Shown here: piece by piece, positions 10,013 through 20,700 of the stretch
Position numbering within the stretch: position 1 is the first letter of the stretch
Layout: the number at the start of each line of letters is the position of its first letter
DNA from: Microplitis mediator
Lineage: Eukaryota > Arthropoda > Insecta > Hymenoptera > Braconidae
Assembly (NCBI RefSeq): GCF_029852145.1
Contig: NC_079971.1
Coordinates: 1,612,001 to 1,676,000, forward strand
DNA: 64,000 nt
Reading direction: 5' to 3'
Notes under the pieces: generated by a model
What the model was told of the DNA's origin: nothing
Databases searched by the model: none
What the model saw: the letters and a program-made list of their open reading frames with translations, nothing else
Made by a program: the position numbers and the translations under genes

Positions 10013-13000
10013 ATGCAATCAATTTATTGGACTGGAAGAATTTTATCACGAGCACTTTGGAATGGAATTTCGAGCTACACGACGTGTGCTGACCCAGCAG
10101 TTGTCAAAAAACGAGAAGCGTCACTTATATCTGCAGTCTGCGGTTTTCCAAAAGATTTTTCTCGAGGGAAATTAAGAAAAGGACAATTTGGAGACGACGC
10201 CTGGTTCACTGCTAAATTCAAAGCTGTCGAAGTCATTGGTGAGTTGGTTTTATTTTTTTTAAAAAAAGAATACAATTTTTTATGTATATTTATATAAGTT
10301 ATGACAACGAACGTAATGTTTAATGCATGTGACACAAGCACATGGTTGTGTAAATAAAGGCAGGCTGCCAAGTTTCAGTTAAATTTAACGAACAGAGTGT
10401 AATTATGTAAGAGATTTATTATTGGGATTTTTATGAATGTGTGAGGAATGATGAGGCATCATGTGAATGATAATAATGAATGTGAATCAACAGGAGTCGC
10501 GGATGGAGTTGGGGGCTGGCGTCACTACGGCATAGACCCGGGTGAATTCTCGAGCTACTTGATGAAAACTTGCGAACGTCTAGTCTCTTTAGGTAAATTT
10601 GTTCCCAATGAACCTGCAGGTTTGCTAGCGAGGAGTTACTACGAGCTGTTGGAAAATAAACAGTCGATTTTAGGTAATTTTTATTATTTATTTTTATGAG
10701 GCAAGAGACGTAGTAACTGATCAGGGAACTAGTTCTCCAATTGAATACTAGTTCCCTGATCAGATACTAGTTCCCTGATTGAGTACCAGTTCCCTAATTG
10801 GATACTAGTTCCCTGATCAGCTCCTACTTCCTTGATTGGGTACCAGTTCCCTGATCGTGCACTAGTTCCTCAATTGGATACTAGTTTCCTGATCGGGTAC
10901 TAGTTCCCTGGTCAGGTACTAGTTCCCTGATTGAGTACCAGTTCCCTAATTGGATACTAGTTCTCTGATCAGCTCCTACTTCCTTGATTGGGTACCAGTT
11001 CCCTGATCGTGCACTAGTTCCTCAATTGGATACTAGTTTCCAGATCGGGTACTAGTTCCCTTGTCAGGTACTAGTTCCCTGATTGAGTACCAGTTCCCTA
11101 ATTGGATACCAGTTCTCTGATTAGCTCCTACTTCCTTGATTGGGTACCAGTTCCCTGGTCAGGTACTAGTTCCCTGATCGGGTACCAGTTCTCTGATTGG
11201 ATACTAGTTCCCTGATCAGCTCCTAGTTCCCTGATTAAGTACTAGTTCCCTGAGCGAGTACTAGGTCTTTTACTTTACCAGCATCGAAACTTAAAGTTTC
11301 AGTGTCTCTACATTCAGTCAAAAGAAACGAATTTCAATCCAATGCCAGAAATTAATATCAGCAAGTGCGTAAATTGTGAATTCCTTCAGTCAGCAGACAG
11401 AAACAAACTTGTTCGTCCCTTGGGAACAAACAAAATAATTTTTCTGCCTGCTGCTGAAGACTCGCAATTTAAACTCTGATACTTGTCATTTGTTTAATAG
11501 TAATTCTATTTACGTAACTGACAGTACTGTGATTATGTTTTATAAAAATTACTGTCAATAATAAATAGTATTTATAGTTTCTGCTTAATTATAAATTACA
11601 AATGACAATTTAATAGTTGATGGCACCATTGGTGGAAAATTAACTTGTTCCTGACTGGCTGCTGGCACTGAAACTTTACAATGCAGGGAATAATTTCAGA
11701 TCGCGAATGATGTCAGTCAAATTCACCCTGATCTGAAATCGTTTTCATCCTTTGTCACACAATGTATTTATTTTAATTTTAATTTCTAGGAAGTAGTACT
11801 GCGTGTGTTATTGTATTAAACAAAGAAACAAGTAGTATTTATGCTGCTAATATTGGAGACAGCGGCTTTGTCGTTGTACGAAAGGGCAAAGTCGTTCATC
11901 GCTCGTCTGAACAGCAGCATTACTTCAATACTCCGTTCCAATTGTCGTTGCCGCCACCTGGACACTCCGATTTAGTTCTTAGTGACAGGTAAAATTTACT
12001 CATATTTTTTTAAAATTATTTTATCAGTTGAGTTGAGTTGTGATTTGCTTTGATAACTCAACTGTAGTAGAAAGTATTGAAAAGCTAGAGAAAGTGTGCT
12101 ACTTAAATTTGAATTTACTGTGATAAATAATTTATATTTTTTTTAACAGTCCAGAGTCTGCGGACACGTCGAGTTTCGGTGTAGAAGACGGCGACGTAAT
12201 TCTATTAGCAACAGACGGCGTTTTTGATAATGTTCCAGATCAGTTACTAGTCACGGAGATGATTAAAGTCGAAGGTGAAAGAGATCCTTCTAAAATTCAA
12301 GGCGTTGCTAATACGATAGCTTGGATGGCACGAAGTCTTGCATTTGATGCTGATTTTTTGTCACCTTTTGCTCAAAGTGCCAGACAAAATGGTATCGAGG
12401 CTATAGGTAACTAATTAAGATTTTTTCTTATTAAATCCAATAAATTAATACAGTCGACTATCCGTCAGAAGTCTGGTCTAGGGGACGTAGGGTACATTTT
12501 TCTTGTAATTTCAGTCTTCCCGCCTGCGTTTAGTTTTGCTCTCGACTACTCGTAGGTCTGATTTATTTAATGGGATTTTGGACTCCATATTGACGTTTTG
12601 CCACACGACGTTATTTTTCTAGAGCAGTAGTAAAATCTCAGCGAAATATTTACAGTAAATTTTCATTATTAATTTAAATACTTTTTCCTATTGTTAGTTT
12701 GAAATTTTGAGAATTTTAACGGAGGCTTATAATGGGCTGACTGTTTCTCAGAATAAAAAGGATTTCTTGGAGTAAGAAATATTTTGCACCATAGATTGAA
12801 GACAAAAATTTCCTTTTCTTTAGATTTTCTTAGACGGTAGCAAGTTCTGATTTTCGGTTCCGTGACAACTGATCCCCGACAAGTGATCTCACGATAATTG
12901 ACCCTACTGATAATTTAATAAAATAATTAATTACTATGACATGAGTAAAATTCACTGTTGTAAATGGTTCCGTCACTCGTTATCCGAAGACATCAAATCC

Positions 13001-13637
13001 GCGACAAAATATCCGAAGACATTTTATCCGATAGACAAAATATCCCCGGACTAAATACTCGATAGATAAAACATCCCCGACAAAATATCTTATAATATAA
13101 ATAGTACGGTACCCTTTTATCAGAAATGTTTAATATATTTTCACATAAAATTTGAGTGTGAGATATTAAAAATAGATCAACACATGCTTGGAATGGTGCA
13201 GTACCCGTTTATCGAAAACCATGAATTATTTTTTCACTGAAAATATATTTTTCTGAATAAAATTTATCAATAGGATATTTTGTCTCTTGAATATTTTGTC
13301 TATCGGATAAAATATCTTCGGATTTCATGTCGCGGATTTTACGTCGCGGATTACGATTCGTGTCACCGTTGTAAATATAAAAAATTAAATTATATAAATT
13401 AGTTGCTGATAAAAATCAATTATCGATGGGATCAATTAGTAGGGATCACTTGTGGTATAAAATTTTTGGGATCAGTTGACGACACACCCTAATTTTCCTA
13501 TGCATTTTCTGAAGGGCAGGCTTAAAACGGGGTGTCGACTGTATGTAGTAAAAATATAATTAATAATTATACATGTGTTAATTTCAGGTGGAAAGCCAGA
13601 TGACATCACGGTGCTATTAGCTACAATAGCAATTTAA
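10013..13637 (+). CDS. PPTC7: PPTC7-like mitochondrial protein phosphatase (PP2C family)
   Basis: Five exons, 10013..10238, 10494..10673, 11790..11988, 12150..12406 and 13588..13637, join with GT-AG introns into a 303-residue protein, the usual length of animal PPTC7. PP2C metal-binding and catalytic motifs are in order: GDDAWF (60-65), ADGVGGW (78-84), NIGDSGF (156-162), ATDGVFDN (222-229) and PDDITV (291-296). The first 45 or so residues are poor in acidic residues and carry Arg and Lys, as expected for a mitochondrial targeting segment. The family are matrix Ser/Thr phosphatases; yeast Ptc7 acts on the coenzyme Q enzyme Coq7 and mammalian PPTC7 restrains BNIP3/NIX-driven mitophagy. The start at 10,013 is the first ATG of the frame. 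Introns 2 and 4 are swollen by repeats, but all exons are intact, so the gene looks functional. Confidence 0.95.
10719..11264. repeat. 19-bp minisatellite in PPTC7 intron 2 with an 8-unit super-repeat
   Basis: From 10,733 to 11,264 there are 28 units of exactly 19 bp with the pattern TTCCCTGATNNNNTACTAG, preceded by a partial unit. Variant units recur in the same order every eight units (152 bp): TTCCCTGATTGAGTACCAG, TTCCCTAATTGGATACTAG, then the CAGCTCCTAC variant, and so on, near 10,771, 10,923 and 11,075. This shows block duplication on top of single-unit duplication. The array abuts a dispersed element (11,265-11,770) whose other copy in Derlin-2 intron 5 has only one or two units. Confidence 0.93.
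11265..11770 (+). repeat. Dispersed element in PPTC7 intron 2, copy A
   Basis: This segment matches, in reverse complement, 14,860-16,030 in Derlin-2 intron 5. Shared landmarks in order are CCAGCATCGAAACTTAAAGT, CATTCAGTCAAAAGAA, GCGTAAATT, TCTGATACTTGTCATT, TTACGTAACTGACAGT, AATAGTTGATGGCACCATTG and ACCCTGATCTGAAATCG. It has no coding capacity and no terminal inverted repeat that I can see. It could be a non-autonomous transposon or a locally inverted duplication. Confidence 0.75.
12856..13488. mobile_element. Nested element with 9-bp target duplication (Mutator-type size)
   Basis: The left end is GGTTCCGTGACAACTGATCC; the reverse complement of the right end is GGTGTGTCGTCAACTGATCC. The flanks are CTGATTTTC (12,847-12,855) and CTAATTTTC (13,489-13,497), a 9-bp duplication with one mismatch. 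Nine-base duplications and GG-starting ends suggest a non-autonomous Mutator-type element. It sits inside the pogo-like MITE and is itself interrupted by a third element. Confidence 0.75.
12966..13367. mobile_element. Innermost nested element with perfect 9-bp target duplication
   Basis: Flanked by GTTGTAAAT on both sides (12,957-12,965 and 13,368-13,376), a perfect 9-bp target duplication. Ends are GGTTCCGTCACTCG and, in reverse complement, GGTGACACGAATCG. Both arms then contain repeated ATCCGAAGA, TTTTATCCGATAGACAAAAT and GACAAAATATCC words in inverted orientation. There is no coding capacity. The fragment at 592-708 is probably a relative. Confidence 0.85.
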
Positions 13638-14726
13638 TTAATTAACTAATGAACATGTATGATAATTTTCCCGTCTGATACTCACACTTGGTCATTGTAT
13701 TATAGTTCATCCTCATGTCATACATGTACCATATAAATAAATATAAATTTAGATTATTTCACTCGTAACTGTACTCCACTGTTACCATTAAATTATTTAA
13801 TGACAAGTGGTAGAAAAAATCCATAGAAAAATGTGTGATAATAAATTTCTTTAGCTTTTTTTCTTTTTATTCAGATCTTTATATTTTTTTTAAGTTATTA
13901 TTTTTTATGTCGACCGCAAATATTTAAATTTCTTATACTTTTTTTTTTTTTTTTTTTTTTTTTTTATTAACAATAATTACATTTTAAAAATTTCACTGAC
14001 AATATTTATTACATACAAGTTAATCTATTTATATTTTTTTCTTGTTCTTGTACATCTTGTACTTTTTTTGGAAGAAAAAAATCCAGTCTATTTAAATTAC
14101 ATTTTTTTTTAAATCAATTAGTTATCAAAGTTTATTAATTTAAATTAACGTGCTTTAATTATCAAATAAATATATAAATAAATATTGTTAAAAAAAAAAA
14201 GTAAACCCGTGTGTTGAATTTCAAAAATTCCGAGTTCCCTGACATTAATTAAAATAATTATAAATTTAAATTAATATTTGAATGATTGTTAGAATTTGTC
14301 GATAATTTTCAGACAAAAAAATTCGCATACTTTAGACTTAATGTAATTATCCTAGATACTTTTTTTTTTTATGATATCTCTTGTTCACCCATAAATATTT
14401 ATGAAATTTACTATCTATATTTACAAATCTGTTTTACAAAAATCTTCACTCAATGTGCGATTACATAAAGTAGTAAAAATAAACTGAGTAATAATCCCGT
14501 TAAATTAACAACAAATTACGATACAATATTACAAAATAATAATAATAATAATAATAATAATATTAGACATGGCAATGGAAATTTATGGTGAGTGAAAAAT
14601 TAACCAGCAATATCACTCATTTAATGTCCGCATAGACAATAAATGCATTAATATATATACATATTGATGTATATATATATATTGTTTTTTAATTTCTGCT
14701 GGGATTCAATTTACAAAGTATTTTAT
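13638..14726. other. Convergent intergenic region between PPTC7 and Derlin-2
   Basis: This holds the 3' untranslated end of PPTC7, with AATAAA at 13,736-13,741 and again near 13,842. Derlin-2 ends at the right-hand edge, with AATAAA on the minus strand (14,727-14,722) overlapping the last base of its stop codon. A long poly-T run (about 13,941-13,966) and an AAT microsatellite (about 14,538-14,562) lie between. No further gene is seen. Confidence 0.6.
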
Positions 14727-17700
14727 TTAATGCACATCAGCTTCTTGGCCCCATGCGAACCCTCCAGGTCTGTCTTCGGGAAGTGGAGCGTAATCTGAAT
14801 CTTCTGGACGTTCGTCGAACAAATTTTTACTAAAAAAAATTGGATTGATTTTAGAATAATAGTATGACAAGGGATGAAAACGATTTCAGATCAGGGTGAA
14901 GGTTGACATCACCCGCAGTCTAAAATCTGTTTCTTCCTGAGTTACACGCGATATTTTTCATGATTACCTGCATTGGAACTTAAATTTTCAGTAGTAAAGT
15001 CAGAACAAGTTAATTTAAGACCAATGGTGCCATCAACTATTAAATTGTCATTTGCAATTTGTAATTAAGCAGAAACTAAAAATACTATTTGTTGGCTCCC
15101 TGCCTTCATAAATCCGGAATAATTTCTCATGCAAAAATTTCTCAGCAATAATTACTCAAACAAAAATTGATCCGACACAAAGATTTATTCATCAAGAATA
15201 AATATTTGTGGTGAGAAAATATGCCTTGAGAAATTATTGCATAAGAAGAAAAAGACGGTCGCCCTATTTGTTATTCACTAATTTTTGAAAAACTTAATCA
15301 CAGTCAGAACTGTCAGTTACGTAAATAAAATTACTATTGAAAAATGACAAGTATCAGAGTTTAAATTGCGAAAGTCTTCAGCAGTGGGCAGAAAGATTAA
15401 TTGTTTGTTTCCAAGGGACGAAACAAATTTTATTCCCTGATTAAACAACTGAATTCGAGCGAATTAAAAATTTTAATTCTGTTATATTCTGTCGAATTCC
15501 GCAAAACAGAATTAAACTGAATTGAAAATTTGAATTTGAATTAAACAGAATAAAACCGATTTAAAAATTTCAAATTCAGTTTAATTCGGATTCAGAACCA
15601 GAAATTGGATAATTATTTTCGAATTAATCAGAATTAAACCGAATAGAATTATTTAAATTCGTTTTAATTTGGACAAATTTTGGTTTTCCTGCCGAATTAG
15701 ACAGAATTCATTTTTAAGTTAGCTACCGAATTAACAGAATTTATCTGAATTAAATAGAATTAAAAATTTAATTCTGTTTAATTCGATCAAATCCAGTTGT
15801 TTAATCAGGGTTCTGCCCGCTGACTGAAGGCTTTCAAAATTTACGCACTTGATATTTATTCGCGGCATTGGACTGAAATTCGCTTCTTTTGACTGAATGT
15901 AGGGACACTAAAACTTTAAATTTCGATGCTGGTAAGGCAACAGACCTAGTACCCGATCAAGGAACTAGTTCCCTGATTGGATACTGAGTCTCAATGGAGG
16001 CACTGAAACTTCAAGTTTCGATGCTGATATCATGAAAAATATTAATATAATTAATAATAATGATAATTACAGTATTTGCGGAGTTTTAATGATCCTAAAA
16101 CCTCCTCCAACTTGATTTGGAAAAACATCTTCAGCAAAATAATACATATGTCCAACAGCCATACCAACTAAATCTACCCAGATAACGTTTCCAAGAAGTA
16201 AAGAGAAACCCAGAAGAACCCACGGTAAAAATGGAGCCTAAAAAAATTTTATTCATGTAGATAAGATTTAAAAATGTATAAAAAATGATGTCAAGTCGCG
16301 AATGTAAATTAATTGAATTAATTTATTATGATAAAAAAAAAATTACCCGGAAGTTGAGTAGACCAAAGAAATTCATTCTGACAAACGGAGTCCGTCTAGA
16401 CCACACATAAACTAACATCAGTGTAAATGCATGTCCTAAAAATAATAAATTAACGAAGAATGCAAATATCTATCAGATTGTCAAGGAAAAAACTAAACAA
16501 TGGAACTAAATTATAAATTTAAATTTTTACGACTAATCACAAGATGTAATTTTGTTTACTGTCGTTATCGTTTTTTAATTTCAAAGGATACTATCATACA
16601 GACACCACCAAATATGAACATCATAACAAAATCAGCTGTCCTTCCACGGAATGGACCCTCTTCCAACATCCGGCAATAGCGATAAGTAAATATCATATTG
16701 AAAAAAAAATTGAACCCAACAGTACCAAAGTACAAAAATGTCGTGACAAGTCGCCATATCTGAAAAAAAAAATATTGATAATTAATATCTTAACAATAAA
16801 TAAAAATTTTTGAATGAGTGTGAATATAGCAGACGAGATAATTAATAAATTTTAAATAAATAAATTAAAATAATGCGCGTACTTATCTTTTATTTATCTA
16901 AATATGTATTTATTCCTTACATTTCATTTATTTATTCAAAAATTTTTAAAATTCCTACTTGTCAGTTACATTCACTCATAATTTTTATGATTCTGAAATT
17001 AGCCGAGGTCTAATAATTTTTTGATCTTTTCAAAAAATTGCACCCATAGTTTTTTTAATTTTCTACATGTACATTTTTTCAGTTTTTTTTTTTTTGTCAT
17101 TTATTTATTCAAAAAATTTTCCAATTGTCTGTTAACTTCAAGATCATAAATTAGTCGACGTCTAATAACTTTTAAATTTTTTCAAAACCGATCAATTATT
17201 AAAAAAAAAAATTGCACTTATAGTTTTTTTAATTTTCTGCACGTGCATTTTTTTATTCGGTAAGGCTATTCGTACACAATCGGGTATCCAGCGGGTACTC
17301 CGCGTGAATACCTTTCAAGTTAAACTATTTGAAAGCTCTAGCGTGAATATTGAATTAATTGCGAGCTTTTCGCGTGACTGTAAGACGACCAGCTACTTTT
17401 GATATAAACTTAACGCTTTATGATAATTTTTAATGGGATTGGAGTAACATAATTTTGGGTTATAAAGGCTATCTTTGTTTTCTGATACTCATAGAACTTA
17501 CCCGTAGAGCATAAAACTAATGGCGCGAAAATAAATATAGTTTAAAAAAAAATTTTTTTATAAATGAACCTATGTATGCCCCTTTATTCAGAAATGAAAT
17601 AGGAATAGGAACCATATAGTTCTGGGCATATATGGTTGAACAATCAATTGAATTTTTTATAATATAAATAAAAATAATATATTTTTAAATGTTTGTGACC

Positions 17701-20700
17701 TAGAATGTTACAGATAATTGAAAAACTCTTTTACTTTAAATAAACAATTTAAATATTTTCGGAATAAAAATCTAAAAAAATACACAGAGAGAATTTTCAA
17801 AAATTTCAATGTGCATTTTATTCTATATATTCAATTTTTGCAATATTTTTTTTTTTTATAATCACAATAATTTTTATAAAATTCTGCTTTCGTCAGTTTT
17901 GTCAATTTTCCATTACTAATCTGTGAATCGATATTTAAAATAAAAATTATGACTTGAAAAAATCGGATCAACTAATTATTTTTTCAAATTCTATTTGCAT
18001 AAAAAATAGATTTAACGATACGATTAAAATTTTTAATCGATGTCTTTTCATCAAGAATTAAATAAATGATTTATGCCGAACCAAATACCACAATGTAAAT
18101 TCATTAAAATATATATCAACTAAATTTATTAATTGTATGCTTTGAATACAAAATTTATTTTCTGTAAATAATGGCCTAAAATGATTACGTTCAATATTTT
18201 CCAACATCGAAGTCAAATATGATTCCTGAGCACCTCAATTACAAATTAATTAATTAATTTCTAATCTCGAATCTTTTAATTAAGAATTAAAGTTTTCTTT
18301 AAATAGTGGCTTTTTAGATTGGGACTTAATTTTTCAATCTAAAGTAAGTAAATTAAAAATTTATTCAGTTTTACTTGAAATACCTTCCGCGCTTTGCGTG
18401 CGTCTTTTCAAAGATTCTGGTAGGACTTCGATAAAATAAAAAATAAACAAATGTTAGACCGAGTAAATAAACCGTGGAAGTGATATAACATCCGTTACAA
18501 TTAATTTTTTAAGAAAAACAATTGAATTTATTCATTTTTAGTTTAAATTAACGAAGGTCAACTCAGTGTTTAATCTAAATAATTAAATAAAAAAAAATTA
18601 TTACCCTGTATAATAAGAATATTTTTTTAATAAGTTTATTGAGTTTAAAATACGGATTTAAAAATATCTTTTAAATGTAAACAGCCGAATAAGTTGTATT
18701 CATTAATAAATATTGATAAAACCCAGTTAAATATATATAACCAATAACGTCATTTTTTAAGGATTAAAATCTAATAATTAAAACTAAAAATTTCGTGATA
18801 CTGAAAGTAGTAGACATCTGACAATAATTTGATTTTTTAATCAATTAAAAAACTATCACAAAAAAATTATGAATAAATTAACATATGCAGATTTCTGGAC
18901 TCTACAAGTATGAAATTTTTATTTTCCTTTATTTGGCATTTGATTTTTTTTTTAATTCAGAAAATTTTTGTAAGTTTGCTGCTTTGACTTTCATGAAATA
19001 TTTGCTGTTATTTGCGAAAAGATTATTGCAACTGCAACCTGCGAAAAATTGTTTTTAAAAAAGATTTGAGTCGCTAAGTCTTATTTTAACACGATATTAA
19101 AACTTAACTTTAATCAATTTAAAGTAGTAGTTACTGTTAAAAAAATAATTTAATTAATGGTATTAAATTTTAAATAAATAATAAATTATCAATTTTCAAT
19201 TGATAAATATCATTATTACTTTATTATTATTTTGTAATATTTTATTCGCAAATATAAAAATAACAAGTTTAAACTTTACAAGAATAAATATAATGTAATT
19301 TACTTAACATTATATATATGGACTAAAATATATATTAATATATATGTATTTTGATATAACATTAACAATAAGTATTATAATCTTTGTTTATGATTGCTTT
19401 TTTTGCGACTAAAAAATAAATAATGAAATTTCTTAGCATTAGAAAAATGAATAATCTCAACAATCACAGCTTAATTATTGGATAATCCACATACAGCTAA
19501 ATAATCAGAAGCATTTTACTTTTTTTGGCACATTGCACAAAACCAATAAATATTTCCTTCTGATATTTTGGTTGCCTCAGATTTTTTCAATGACTGGCAC
19601 TTGTAATGATACCATTTTAAGCACAAATCACATCTTATAGAATTCAGTTTTACTTCTTTTGAACATGAGTCACATGTGTAGTAATTCAATTGTCTTTTCT
19701 TAATGATGACATAATTTAATCTTTTGATAACTGGCTTTTCAAGATATTCGTGGATTATATTTAAGTTGACCTCATCATCAACAAGAGAATCTGGAAAGGA
19801 TTCGTGTAGATCATTTAGTGAGACTTTTTTTTTTTTATTTAAAACATCTTTGACTAGATCAGAGTCAACTATCCATCCTAAAATAATTGTCGTTTGATCC
19901 ATAACACTTAAATTAATAAAGCTAGTTAAATTTTTAAAATTTTTTTGATTACGTTTATTATTTTTTGGAATGGGCAAGCCAATTGCTGATAACACCTTTC
20001 CTTTGGGGCGGCCTTTAGTACTTATTTTTGGCATGTTAATAGAATTAATATCAGTTATGTTTTTTTTTTTTAAACTATTTGTATGTTGATAATGAATGGT
20101 AGATAATACAGTAATACTTGTATTTTCAGTCTTTTTAGTTTCATTAGAAACTACAGCAAATGACGCCGAATTATTTTCTTCTTCATTATCAAAATCTTTC
20201 GGACTGTCATTATTATTATTGTTGATTATTTCAATTTTGTTATTATTATCATCATCAGTAACATTAACATTTGCATTTATGTTATTAATACTTAAAATTT
20301 CACCTGGATTTACTGTAGTCAATGCTAAGTCATTTTCTCTTCTCTTTTCCAAATCTCTTGGACAATTCTTATTATCATTATTATTGTTGACTTCAATTTT
20401 GTTATTATTACCACCATCAGTACCATCAACATTTGAATTTATATTATTGTTATTTGAAATTTCACTTGGAATTACAGTTGTCAATACTAAGCCATTTTCT
20501 TTTAAATTATCAAAATATTCCGGAATATTATTATAATTATTATTATTGACTTCAATTTTGTTATTGCTATTACGTACAATTATCTCTGGAATTCCACTAA
20601 TAACTCTGACAATTTTGCCTGCGACTACATCATAAACTTTATCTGAAACTAAATCACCAATCCCATCCTCTTCAATAACATCGTTATAATCATCAGCATA

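Larger units (their letters stand above)
12451..13541 (+). mobile_element. Pogo-like MITE, copy 2, in PPTC7 intron 4 and itself interrupted
   Basis: The element starts CAGTCGACTATCCGTCA and ends with the complement of CAGTCGACACCCCG, with a TA dinucleotide directly outside both ends (12,449-12,450 and 13,542-13,543). TA target duplication plus a CAGT end is characteristic of pogo/Tc1-mariner MITEs. The body matches the copy at 8,250-8,652. Most of its 1.09 kb is a later insertion (12,856-13,488). Confidence 0.8.

Noticed and set aside
10075..10371. A 98-residue minus-strand frame over PPTC7 exon 1
   Set aside because: It is the complement of a clear conserved exon and has no family signature.
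16431..16440. Splice acceptor TTTTTAG at 16,436-16,437 for Derlin-2 exon 4
   Set aside because: It falls within coding sequence; the true acceptor at 16,470-16,471 restores FFVNLLFLG and the full 239-residue length.
20096..20536. A 146-residue Leu/Ser-rich + strand frame
   Set aside because: It is the antisense of the Asn-rich, low-complexity part of the PHD gene.
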